This document shows, piece by piece, positions 1 to 6,049 of a stretch of 6,054 nucleotides of DNA. Made by a program: the position numbers and the translations under genes. The number at the start of each line of letters is the position of its first letter. Within the stretch, counting starts at the first letter, position 1. The DNA is from Actinomycetota bacterium (lineage in GTDB: Bacteria > Actinomycetota > Acidimicrobiia > Spongiisociales > ZC4RG35), in contig QGUS01000110.1 of NCBI GenBank assembly GCA_003242515.1, forward strand, positions 1 to 6,054, written 5' to 3'. Under the pieces are notes generated by a model. The model was not told the DNA's origin and searched no databases. It was given only the letters and a program-made list of their open reading frames with translations.

Positions 1-438
1 GACGAGGAGCCAGTCGGCGGAAGGCCCGTCGCCGACGTCGATGGCCAGGCCCCGCACGTGCATCGAACGCTCCGGGGGGAACTCCCATCGTGTCGCCTCC
101 TCCACCGGGCCGTGCTTCTCGATCGCCTCGGCGAGCAGGCGGTTCTGTTCGTCCACCGACCGCCATCCCGACGAGACGGGGATGGCGTGCCCCTCCGGCT
201 CCGCGGCCTGACGCGCCCGCTCCAGGGCCGCCACCAGCCCGGGGTGGAGCCCGGTGGCCGGCTGGACCGGGCGGGTGACGGGCACCTGGGTGGGACGGCT
301 CGCAGCAGGAGGCCGGGTCGTCGTGGTGGGACCGGGGGAGGCCTGGCTGACCTGGCCCTCCGGGTTCTGGTTGGCGTAGACGGAGTAGACGAGCCCGGCA
401 GCCAGGATGAGCGCGACCAGGGTGCGACGCATGACCAT
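1..438 (-). CDS. VanY-type D-alanyl-D-alanine carboxypeptidase (M15B), 3' end cut by window
   Basis: The 146 visible codons run off the left edge with no stop. The protein begins MVMRRT, followed by a single hydrophobic segment (about residues 7-22) that acts as a membrane anchor or signal sequence. A Thr/Pro-rich linker (about 34-62) follows, then the start of a peptidase M15 domain. The visible family motifs are SGWRS at 89/90-94 followed by Q98, then RWEFPPERS (117-125), and the zinc-binding pattern SxHxxGxAxD as SMHVRGLAID (125-134), which gives zinc ligands H127 and D134. The third zinc histidine of this family would lie beyond the window. By family knowledge it removes the terminal D-Ala from peptidoglycan stem peptides outside the cytoplasmic membrane. 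I chose the first ATG (438) because a promoter-like -10 lies 6 nt upstream. The ATG at 432 is the alternative, with GGGG 7 nt upstream. The family call is firm; the exact start is less so. Confidence 0.88.
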   Translation of the reverse strand, partial: MVMRRTLVALILAAGLVYSVYANQNPEGQVSQASPGPTTTTRPPAASRPTQVPVTRPVQPATGLHPGLVAALERARQAAEPEGHAIPVSSGWRSVDEQNRLLAEAIEKHGPVEEATRWEFPPERSMHVRGLAIDVGDGPSADWLLV

Positions 439-444
439 GCCCCG

Positions 445-473
445 ATCGTTCGTCGGAGGCCACGTCCCGTCCA
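445..473 (-). promoter_or_regulatory. Candidate promoter of the carboxypeptidase gene, leaderless type
   Basis: Read on the minus strand, TGGACG (473-468) matches the -35 consensus at 4 of 6 positions. A 17-nt spacer separates it from AACGAT (450-445), a -10-like hexamer. Exactly 6 nt (CGGGGC) then lead to the ATG at 438, so transcription would start at or next to the start codon. There is no good Shine-Dalgarno before that ATG, which agrees with a leaderless message. This is a pattern match only. Confidence 0.45.
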
Positions 474-522
474 TCCCCCGAAGGTGTCTTCCGGGTCGTC
501 CGAGCGGATGATTCCGCCGCCG

Positions 523-537
523 GGAAGAGCGCCTTCC
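523..537. promoter_or_regulatory. Possible operator: GGAAG-5-CTTCC dyad between divergent genes
   Basis: GGAAG (523-527) and CTTCC (533-537) form a perfect 5+5 inverted repeat around AGCGC. A further CTTCC half-site sits at 488-492, and CTTCCGG occurs at both 488-494 and 533-539. The dyad lies about 30 nt upstream of the kinase -10, a sensible place for a regulator acting on one or both divergent genes. It could also arise by chance in this GC-rich sequence. Confidence 0.25.
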
Positions 538-566
538 GGTGGGGCGTCTCAGGAGGGCCCCGCCGG

Positions 567-572
567 TACGAT
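567..572 (+). promoter_or_regulatory. Candidate -10 (TACGAT) for a leaderless kinase/regulator transcript
   Basis: TACGAT fits the TAnnnT -10 pattern and is followed by 6 nt (CCCCGC) and then the GTG start at 579. A transcript starting about 7 nt after the hexamer would begin at the start codon itself. The region 17-18 nt upstream (about 543-549) shows no convincing -35. The AGGAGGG at 551-557 would fall inside the promoter spacer and so would not act as a ribosome-binding site. Confidence 0.5.
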
Positions 573-578
573 CCCCGC

Positions 579-1715
579 GTGGTCTCGTGGTGGGGCTCGC
601 TGCGATCGACGACCCGGGACACGATCCTGGGGGTCTTTTTCTCGTTCGGGTGGTTCTTCGCCTACGGGTACTTCGAGTCCCGGGCGTGGCACCCGGCAGA
701 GCCCAGCACCTGGCACCTCGCCGGAGCGTGGACGGGCCTCGCCTTCATCTTCCGTCGCCGGTTCCCCCGGACCCTCCTCGTCGCCACCGCGATCGTCTAT
801 CCGCTGCTCTACGGGGTCGGCCTGCAGACGGAGTTTCACCTCATCCCGGTGCTCGTCGTTGCCTACTCCGGGACCCTCCTCCCGGGCAACCCATGGTGGC
901 TGGCCATCCCTGCTCCCTTCCTCTCGGCGTACGCATTGGACAACCCGCTCTTCTTCCCCTACCCGCCCGACACCTCGGAGACGCTCTTCCACCTCACCGC
1001 AGTTGCCGTGGCGGTCCTCATGGGCCTCCTGGTGAGGCGGCACCAGGAGACGGCCCGCACGCTCGCCGCCCAGAACATGGAGCTGGAGCGACTCCGGGCG
1101 GTCGAAGCGCAGCGGGCGGTCAGCGAGGAGCGGGCCCGCATCGCCCGGGAGCTGCATGACGTCGTCGCCCACCACCTCGTCTCGCTGATCGTCCGGGGCC
1201 AGGCCGCGGAGCGGGTCGCCGTCAGGGACCCGGAGGCGGTGCGGGAGGCCGTCCCCTGGATGGTCGGTGTCGCCAGGGAGGCCCTCACCTCGATCCGTCA
1301 GACGGTGGGGATGCTCCGCTCCGACGCCCCGGACCTGTCGGAGCTGCAGGCGATCGCCGACCGGGTCCGGGAGACGGGCCTCGCCGTCGAATTCGACGCT
1401 CCCGACGAGCTGCCCGACCTGCCCGAGCCGGTCCGGCATGCCGCCGTCCGCATCGTCCAGGAGGCCCTCACCAACACCCTCCGTCACTCCGGCGCCTCCC
1501 GCGCCTGGGTGTCGGTCCGCCCCGGAGCCGACGGCCTGGGTGTCGTCGTGGAGGACGATGGCCGGTTCCGTGAAGTGGTGCCCGGCAACGGCATCCGCGG
1601 CATGGAGGAGCGTGCGGCTGCCTGTGGCGGCACCCTGAGCCTGTCCCGGGGCACCGGGGGTGGCCTCAGGGTGTCGGCGTGGCTCCCGGTCAGCCAGAAG
1701 GTGGCCGTGCCGTGA
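579..1715 (+). CDS. Membrane sensor histidine kinase, NarL/DesK-type (HisKA_3)
   Basis: This 378-residue protein senses an unknown signal at the membrane, autophosphorylates on histidine, and passes the phosphate to the regulator encoded next. The N-terminal 150 residues hold about five or six hydrophobic segments (near 15-31, 47-58, 65-81, 87-104, 107-121 and 137-152) with no sizeable external domain. A charged helical linker (about 153-185) leads to the dimerisation and phosphoacceptor box RIARELHDVVAHH, with H193 as the likely phosphorylated residue. The ATPase part has the N-box QEALTNTLRHSG (294-305), VEDDG (324-328), GNGIRGMEER (336-345) and GTGGGLRV (358-365). The residue after DDGR is Phe where Gly is common in this family. 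It starts with GTG, the only nearby start in frame, in a leaderless context. Its TGA overlaps the next gene's GTG by four bases, so the two are probably translationally coupled. The ligand cannot be read from the sequence. Confidence 0.93.
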   Translation: MVSWWGSLRSTTRDTILGVFFSFGWFFAYGYFESRAWHPAEPSTWHLAGAWTGLAFIFRRRFPRTLLVATAIVYPLLYGVGLQTEFHLIPVLVVAYSGTLLPGNPWWLAIPAPFLSAYALDNPLFFPYPPDTSETLFHLTAVAVAVLMGLLVRRHQETARTLAAQNMELERLRAVEAQRAVSEERARIARELHDVVAHHLVSLIVRGQAAERVAVRDPEAVREAVPWMVGVAREALTSIRQTVGMLRSDAPDLSELQAIADRVRETGLAVEFDAPDELPDLPEPVRHAAVRIVQEALTNTLRHSGASRAWVSVRPGADGLGVVVEDDGRFREVVPGNGIRGMEERAAACGGTLSLSRGTGGGLRVSAWLPVSQKVAVP

Positions 1716-2380
1716 CACTCCGCATCGTCCTCGCCGACGACCAGGCCGTGATCCGTGCCGGTCTGCGGATGATCATCGACAACGAGCCCGACATGCGTGT
1801 GATCGCCGAGGCCGGGACCGGGCACGAGGCGGTCGAGGCCGTGACCGTCCGCAAGCCCGATGTCGTCCTCATGGACATCCGCATGCCCGACCTCGACGGG
1901 ATCGAGGCCACCCGCCGCATCGCTTCGCAGGGCGGGCCACCGGTCCTCGTGCTCACCACCTTCGGCGACGAGGAGAACGTCTTCGGGTCACTCCGGGCCG
2001 GCGCCGCCGGGTTCCTCCTGAAGGACGCCGAGCCGGACACCCTGCTCTCCGCCATCCGCACCGTCTCCGCCGGAGAGTCCCTCGTCGACCCGTCGGTCAC
2101 CCGGGCCCTCATCGACCGCTGGGTCGCCCTGGAGGAGGCGATGCCGGCGGCCAAGGGTGTCGACGACCTCGGGCTCACCGACCGGGAGACCGAGGTGTGG
2201 CGGATGATCGCCCGGGGTCTCTCCAACAAGGAGATCGGCGACGAGCTCTACCTCAGCGAGGCGACGGTGAAGACCCACGTCTCCAGCCTCCTCGCCAAGC
2301 TGGGGGCGCGGTCGAGGGTGCAGGCGGTGATCCTCGCCTACGAGCACGGGGTCGTTCGGATCGGCGACTCGGCCGGCTGA
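1712..2380 (+). CDS. Response regulator, NarL/LuxR family (REC-HTH)
   Basis: This 222-residue DNA-binding regulator is the partner of the upstream kinase. The receiver domain (about 1-120) shows the acidic pair D9-D10, the phosphoacceptor D55 within VVLMDIRMPD, the switch threonine in LTTF (82-83) and K104 in FLLKD. After a linker, a LuxR-type helix-turn-helix (about 154-212) reads LTDRETEVWRMIARGLSNKE onward to TVKTHVSSLLAKLGARSR. All key receiver residues are present, so it should be activated by phosphorylation. I chose the GTG at 1712: it gives the family-typical start MTLRIVLADDQ, overlaps the kinase stop as GTGA, and has AAGGTGG (1698-1704) 7 nt upstream. An upstream in-frame GTG at 1679 would add 11 atypical residues inside the kinase gene. 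The regulon is unknown. Candidate targets are its own operon, the divergent carboxypeptidase and the downstream nuclease. Confidence 0.94.
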   Translation: MTLRIVLADDQAVIRAGLRMIIDNEPDMRVIAEAGTGHEAVEAVTVRKPDVVLMDIRMPDLDGIEATRRIASQGGPPVLVLTTFGDEENVFGSLRAGAAGFLLKDAEPDTLLSAIRTVSAGESLVDPSVTRALIDRWVALEEAMPAAKGVDDLGLTDRETEVWRMIARGLSNKEIGDELYLSEATVKTHVSSLLAKLGARSRVQAVILAYEHGVVRIGDSAG

Positions 2381-2398
2381 ATCCGGGCCCGTGATCGC

Positions 2399-2427
2399 GA
2401 GACGCGCCGGAGATGCCCGTCTAAGTT
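2399..2427 (+). promoter_or_regulatory. Candidate promoter of the secreted nuclease gene
   Basis: The 78-nt gap after the regulator contains GAGACG (2399-2404, which keeps the GAC core of a -35), a 17-nt spacer and TAAGTT (2422-2427), which fits TAnnnT. Transcription would start near 2434, leaving a leader of about 25 nt that contains GAAAGG (2444-2449), 9 nt before the ATG. The nuclease would then have its own promoter and conventional ribosome binding. No clear terminator for the upstream operon is visible, so read-through is also possible. Confidence 0.35.
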
Positions 2428-2443
2428 CCCTCCCAAGCGAGTC

Positions 2444-2449
2444 GAAAGG
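2444..2449 (+). promoter_or_regulatory. Shine-Dalgarno of the nuclease gene
   Basis: GAAAGG lies 9 nt upstream of the ATG at 2459. It supports that start, which is immediately followed by a typical signal peptide (MKRRISLL). It contrasts with the start regions of the two divergent genes upstream, which lack such a site. Confidence 0.6.
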
Positions 2450-2458
2450 CAGTCGTCG

Positions 2459-5400
2459 ATGAAGCGACGGATCTCACTTCTGTCGGTCCTGGCCCTTCTC
2501 GTCGGCCTCCTCCCCTTGACGGTGGCGGTCCCGGCCCTCGCCGAGGAAGGTGAAGGGGACATCGTCATCTCCCAGGTCTACGGGGGAGGCGGCAACTCCG
2601 GGGCCACCTACACCAACGACTTCGTCGAGCTCTTCAACCGGGGTGACGCCCCGGTCGACGTCACCGGCTGGTCCGTCCAGTACGCGTCTGCGTCCGGGTC
2701 GTCCTGGCAGGTGACCACCCTGTCCGGCGTCATCCAGCCCGGCCAGTACTACCTGGTGCAGGAGTCGGCAGGTGCCGGCGGCACGACGCCGCTGCCCGAC
2801 CCCGACGCCTCCGGGAACATCGCCATGTCGGCGACGGCGGGCAAGGTCGCGCTGGTCGCCAGCACCACCGCCCTCACCGGCACGTGCCCGACCGGTGTCG
2901 TCGACTTCGTCGGCTTCGGTACGACCGCCAACTGCTTCGAGGGCTCCGGCCCGACCGGGACCCTGTCCAACACCACCGCCGCCATCCGTGCCGGTGACGG
3001 CTGCGTCGACACCGACCACAACGCCTCCGACTTCGAGATCGGCTCGCCCGCGCCCCGCAACACCGCATCCGACCTGAACCCCTGCGACGGTGGCGGTGAC
3101 GACGGGGAGCCGGAGCCCGAGCCGCCGGCGCACCTCGTCATCTCCCAGGTCTACGGCGGCGGCGGCAACTCCGGTGCCGTCTACCGGCAGGACTTCATCG
3201 AGATCTTCAACCCGACCGGCGAGGCGGTCTCGCTCCAGGGCTGGTCGGTCCAGTACGCGTCGGCGGCGGGCACCAGCTGGCAGGTGACTCCGCTCACCGG
3301 GACCATCCAGCCCGGCGGCTACGTCCTCGTCGGCCAGGCCTTCGGCACGGGCGGCACCCAGGACCTTCCCGCGCCTGACATCACCGGCAGCATCGCCATG
3401 TCCGCCACCGCGGGGAAGGTGGCGCTGGTCGACTCTACGGCCGCGCTCAGCGGCGCCTGCCCGGCCGGTGTCGTCGACTTCGTCGGGTTCGGTGCGACCG
3501 CCAACTGCTACGAGGGCTCTGGCCCGACGCCCGCTCCGTCGAACACGAACGCGGTGCTCCGCGCCGGTGGCGGCTGCGTCGACACCGACGACAACGCCTC
3601 CGACTTCACGGCCGGTCTCCCCGAGCCCCGCAACTCCGCCTCGCCAGCCAACGACTGCGAGGGCGGCGACGACGGCGACCCCGAGCCGCCGGTCGGCACC
3701 TGCCCCGAGCCGCCCGAGGTGAGCCCGATCGGGCTCGTCCAGGGCCCCGGCGACGTCTCCCCGTGCGTCGGTGAGATGGTGGTCATCGAGGGCGTCGTGG
3801 TCGGCGACTACGAGGGTCCTGCCCCGAACCTGCGCGGCTTCTACGTCCAGAGCCCCGACGGGGCCCACGACGACGACCCGGCCACCTCCGAGGGCATCTT
3901 CGTCTTCCACGGCGACGAGGACACGGTGGACCTCGGCGACCTGGTGCGGGTGACCGGCGTGGTGGCCGAGTTCCAGGGCCAGACCCAGCTCAACTTCCCC
4001 GAATCGGTCGAGGTCATCTCGAGCGGGCACACGGTGACCCCCGCCATGGTGACCATGCCCTTCCCGACCGCCGACTACCTGGAGCGTTACGAGGGGATGC
4101 TGGTCGCGTTCGAGCAGACCCTCTACGTCACCGAGTTCTTCCAGCTCGGCCGGTTCGGCCAGGTCGTGGTCTCCTCCGGTGACCGCCTGTGGCAGCCGGC
4201 CGCGGTGGTCGAGCCCGGCCCGGGGGCCGCGGCGATGCAGGAGGCCAACAACCTCAACCGGCTGATCATCGACGACCACCTCAACGATCAGAACCCCGAC
4301 CCGATCCTGCTGGGGCGGGGGGGCAACCCGCTGTCCGCGGCCAACACGCTGCGGGGCGGTGACACGGTCACCGGCGCGGTCGGCGTGATGACCTACACCT
4401 GGGCGGGGAACTCCGCCTCGGGCAACGCGTACCGCCTCCGGGTGGTCGGCGACCTCTCCGACTCCGGCCTCGTGGAGGGCGGCGTGGTGCCCGAGTTCGT
4501 CCCGGCCAACCCGCGGCCGGCCGACCGGCCCGAGGTGGGTGGCAACGTGACCGTGGCCGCCTTCAACGTCCTCAACTACTTCCTGACGCTGAACACCTCC
4601 AGCTCCGTTCGCTGTGGTCCGGCCGGGTTCGAGCAGGAGTGCCGTGGCGCAAACAGCTCCGACGAGTTCACCCGCCAGCGGGCCAAGCTGCTTCAGGCGC
4701 TCTCCAAGCTCGACGTGGACGTGCTCGGCCTGATGGAGCTGGAGAACACCCCGGGCGTCGAGCCGGTGGCCGACCTGGTGGCGGGCCTCAACGCCATCGC
4801 CGGGGCCGGCGCCTACGACTACATCGACACCGGGGTGATCGGCACCGACGTGATCCGCGTCGGCCTCATCTACCGGACCGGCGTGGTGGAGCCGGTGGGT
4901 GACTTCGCTATCATCGACTCGAGCGTCGATCCCCGCTTCGACGACGACCTGAACCGGCCGTCGCTGGCGCAGTCGTTCCGGCATGTCTCGACGGGGGAGG
5001 CGTTCACCGTCGTGGTGAACCACCTGAAGTCGAAGGGCTCGTGTCCCGCATCCGGCCCGGACGCCGACCAGGGCGACGGGCAGGGCTGCTGGGCTGCCGC
5101 CCGCACCCGGGCGGCGCAGGCGATCGTCGACTGGCTGTACACGTACCCGACGGGCGTGGTCGACGACGACTTCCTGATCGTCGGTGACCTCAACTCGTAC
5201 GGGAAGGAGGACCCGATCCGGGTGTTCCTCGACGCCGGTTTCGTCGACCTCCACGCCCACTTCGGCGACGACTACGGCTACGTGTTCGACGGGCAGTGGG
5301 GCTACCTCGACCACGCCCTGGCGTCGCCGTCGCTGTTCGCCCAGGTGACGGGGGCGGCGAGCTACCACATCAACGCCGACGAGCCGTCGGTCCTCGACTA

Positions 5401-5944
5401 CAACGTCGAGTTCAAGTCGGCCGGCCAGCTGGTCTCGCTGTACGCGCCGGACGAGTTCCGGACCTCCGACCACGACCCGGTGGTCGTGGGGATCCAGTTC
5501 GCGGCGTCGCTGCCGGCCTGGTCGCCGACCGAGGTATACGACACGGGCGATCGCGTGATGTACGACGGCCGGGTCTGGGAGGCGCTGTGGTGGACGCGAG
5601 GCCAGGCGCCGGGCGACCCCTATGGCCCGTGGATGGAGATCGCCACCGCGCCCGACGGGACGGCGATCTGGACGCCGTCGCGGATCTTCGACACGGGCGA
5701 CCGGGTGATCTACGACGGCAAGGTGTGGGAGGCCTTGTGGTGGACCCGCAACCAGAAGCCCGGCGACCCGTACGGGCCGTGGCAGGAGATCGCCGAGATG
5801 CCGGACGGCACCGCCATCTGGACGCCGTCACGGGTGTTCGAGGCCGGCGACCTGGCCTGGCACGAGGGGAAGCTGTATCAGGCCCAGTGGTGGAACCGGA
5901 ACACCAGGCCCACCGGCAAGGGGGCGTGGAAGCAGATCGGGTGA
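2459..5944 (+). CDS. Secreted ExeM/NucH-type nuclease with two lamin-tail domains and three chitin-binding modules
   Basis: This 1161-residue protein is predicted to be exported and to hydrolyse extracellular nucleic acid. A signal peptide (1-28, KRR, hydrophobic core, likely cut after PALA) precedes two lamin-tail domains (about 33-209 and 225-400), each followed by an Asp/Gly/Glu/Pro-rich linker. Next come an OB-fold region (about 423-522) and an ExeM-type connecting region (about 523-690) containing YLERYEGMLVAFEQTLYVTE. The DNase I-like catalytic domain (about 695-1014) shows FNVLNYF (N703, N706), GLMELEN (E760, E762), VVNHLKSKG (N854, H855), GDLNSY (D910, N912), GYLDHAL (D951, H952) and SDHDPV (D1004, H1005), so every expected metal-binding and catalytic motif is present. 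Three CBM5/12-like chitin-binding modules (1020-1161) end the protein. There is no sortase motif or C-terminal membrane segment, so it should be released or held by its binding modules. It probably degrades DNA for nutrients or biofilm remodelling. Substrate preference and binding target are inferred. Confidence 0.93.
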   Translation: MKRRISLLSVLALLVGLLPLTVAVPALAEEGEGDIVISQVYGGGGNSGATYTNDFVELFNRGDAPVDVTGWSVQYASASGSSWQVTTLSGVIQPGQYYLVQESAGAGGTTPLPDPDASGNIAMSATAGKVALVASTTALTGTCPTGVVDFVGFGTTANCFEGSGPTGTLSNTTAAIRAGDGCVDTDHNASDFEIGSPAPRNTASDLNPCDGGGDDGEPEPEPPAHLVISQVYGGGGNSGAVYRQDFIEIFNPTGEAVSLQGWSVQYASAAGTSWQVTPLTGTIQPGGYVLVGQAFGTGGTQDLPAPDITGSIAMSATAGKVALVDSTAALSGACPAGVVDFVGFGATANCYEGSGPTPAPSNTNAVLRAGGGCVDTDDNASDFTAGLPEPRNSASPANDCEGGDDGDPEPPVGTCPEPPEVSPIGLVQGPGDVSPCVGEMVVIEGVVVGDYEGPAPNLRGFYVQSPDGAHDDDPATSEGIFVFHGDEDTVDLGDLVRVTGVVAEFQGQTQLNFPESVEVISSGHTVTPAMVTMPFPTADYLERYEGMLVAFEQTLYVTEFFQLGRFGQVVVSSGDRLWQPAAVVEPGPGAAAMQEANNLNRLIIDDHLNDQNPDPILLGRGGNPLSAANTLRGGDTVTGAVGVMTYTWAGNSASGNAYRLRVVGDLSDSGLVEGGVVPEFVPANPRPADRPEVGGNVTVAAFNVLNYFLTLNTSSSVRCGPAGFEQECRGANSSDEFTRQRAKLLQALSKLDVDVLGLMELENTPGVEPVADLVAGLNAIAGAGAYDYIDTGVIGTDVIRVGLIYRTGVVEPVGDFAIIDSSVDPRFDDDLNRPSLAQSFRHVSTGEAFTVVVNHLKSKGSCPASGPDADQGDGQGCWAAARTRAAQAIVDWLYTYPTGVVDDDFLIVGDLNSYGKEDPIRVFLDAGFVDLHAHFGDDYGYVFDGQWGYLDHALASPSLFAQVTGAASYHINADEPSVLDYNVEFKSAGQLVSLYAPDEFRTSDHDPVVVGIQFAASLPAWSPTEVYDTGDRVMYDGRVWEALWWTRGQAPGDPYGPWMEIATAPDGTAIWTPSRIFDTGDRVIYDGKVWEALWWTRNQKPGDPYGPWQEIAEMPDGTAIWTPSRVFEAGDLAWHEGKLYQAQWWNRNTRPTGKGAWKQIG
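2561..3085 (+). repeat. Lamin-tail domain, copy 1 (in-gene tandem repeat)
   Basis: This stretch encodes residues 35-209 of the nuclease, an immunoglobulin-like lamin-tail domain of the kind often found on bacterial surface nucleases. It includes VISQVYGGGGNSG, GWSVQYAS, MSATAGKVALV and GVVDFVGFG. It aligns to copy 2 over 175 residues with no gap, with 120 identities by hand count (about 69%). Cysteines at 143, 159, 182 and 209 recur at the same offsets in copy 2, suggesting disulfides in an exported fold. An acidic proline-rich linker (210-224) follows. Confidence 0.85.
3134..3658 (+). repeat. Lamin-tail domain, copy 2 (in-gene tandem repeat)
   Basis: This stretch encodes residues 226-400, offset from copy 1 by exactly 191 residues (573 bases). 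Cysteines 334, 350, 373 and 400 match those of copy 1. The following linker (401-413) is again rich in Gly, Asp, Glu and Pro, so the duplicated unit appears to be domain plus linker. The two copies differ mainly on FVELFNRGDAPVDVTG versus FIEIFNPTGEAVSLQG and around the YYLVQES loop. Confidence 0.85.
5516..5941 (+). repeat. Three tandem chitin-binding type 3 (CBM5/12-like) modules
   Basis: Three modules start at residues 1020, 1070 and 1120, an exact 50-residue (150-base) period. Each has the family pattern W-x-P near the start, a G-D motif, a (D/E)G-(R/K) turn, then an aromatic pair in ALWWT, ALWWT and AQWWN, and a final W-x-(E/Q)-I. Copies 1 and 2 share 37 of 50 residues by hand count, including GDPYGPW. 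Copy 3 is shorter and diverged: it lacks GDPYGPW and ends PTGKGAWKQIG, but keeps the WW pair (1144-1145). Members of this family bind chitin or related glycans; the ligand here is not shown. Confidence 0.85.
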
Positions 5945-5948
5945 GGTC

Positions 5949-6032
5949 ATGAAGCGGGGCTGGCTCGTCGCCGCAGCGCTGCTGGCGGCGGCGTGCTGGC
6001 AGGGCGTGTTTTCGACGAGCCGATCGGCCTAA
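5949..6032 (+). CDS. Putative 27-residue peptide with lipoprotein-like leader; possibly a broken gene start
   Basis: An ATG 4 nt after the nuclease stop opens MKRGWLVAAALLAAACWQGV and ends at TAA after 27 codons. The basic start, hydrophobic core and Cys16 after LAAA resemble a bacterial lipoprotein signal, although Leu is at -4 instead of -3 from the Cys. GAGG (5943-5946) is only 2 nt from the ATG, so ribosome binding would be poor unless coupled to nuclease termination. Almost nothing would remain after processing, so a complete functional protein is doubtful. The reading frame that gives VFDEPIGLTAVAAGG stays open to the window edge, so a frameshift near the TTTT at 6009-6012 could have cut a longer exported protein. 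I do not recognise a family. Confidence 0.35.
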   Translation: MKRGWLVAAALLAAACWQGVFSTSRSA

Positions 6033-6049
6033 CCGCGGTAGCCGCCGGT
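6032..6049 (+). terminator. Weak candidate hairpin after the small reading frame
   Basis: ACCG (6032-6035) pairs with CGGT (6046-6049), and CGG (6036-6038) pairs with CCG (6042-6044) around a TAG loop, with one bulged C at 6045. This gives a 7-bp GC-rich stem directly after the TAA. No T-tract follows within the window, and such hairpins arise readily in this base composition, so the terminator role is speculative. Confidence 0.18.

Noticed and set aside
551..557. AGGAGGG as the Shine-Dalgarno of the kinase
   Set aside because: It lies 21 nt before the GTG at 579, too far, and no start codon sits 5-10 nt after it. The TACGAT-N6-GTG arrangement explains the start better.
58..1035. A 325-codon plus-strand frame spanning the carboxypeptidase, the intergenic region and the start of the kinase
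   Set aside because: It has low-complexity Arg/Pro/Ser composition and crosses two genes supported by family motifs and a promoter region.
1679..1711. Longer response regulator starting at the GTG at 1679
   Set aside because: The extra 11 residues have no family counterpart, and the GTG at 1712 has a GTGA overlap, a well-spaced AAGGTGG and the usual MTLRIVLADD start.
549..1718. A 389-codon open frame on the minus strand opposite the histidine kinase
   Set aside because: It is antisense to an unambiguous kinase. Composition is His/Arg/Gly/Asp-rich with no motifs, as expected from codon bias.
2400..2422. AGACG...CGTCT inverted repeat after the response regulator as a terminator
   Set aside because: Only a 5-bp perfect stem with 13 nt between arms (7 bp if a 4-nt bulge is allowed) and no T-tract. 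It also overlaps the candidate nuclease promoter.
3086..3133. Acidic, Gly/Pro-rich stretch between lamin-tail copies as a separate element or recombination site
   Set aside because: It reads in frame as a flexible linker (GDDGEPEPEPP) and recurs in similar form after copy 2, so it is part of the protein design.
2474..5473. A 999-codon open frame on the minus strand opposite the nuclease
   Set aside because: It is the antisense shadow of a GC-rich gene. Its translation is rich in Arg, Val, Gly and Asp, with no recognisable domain, while the plus strand gives clear catalytic motifs and a signal peptide.
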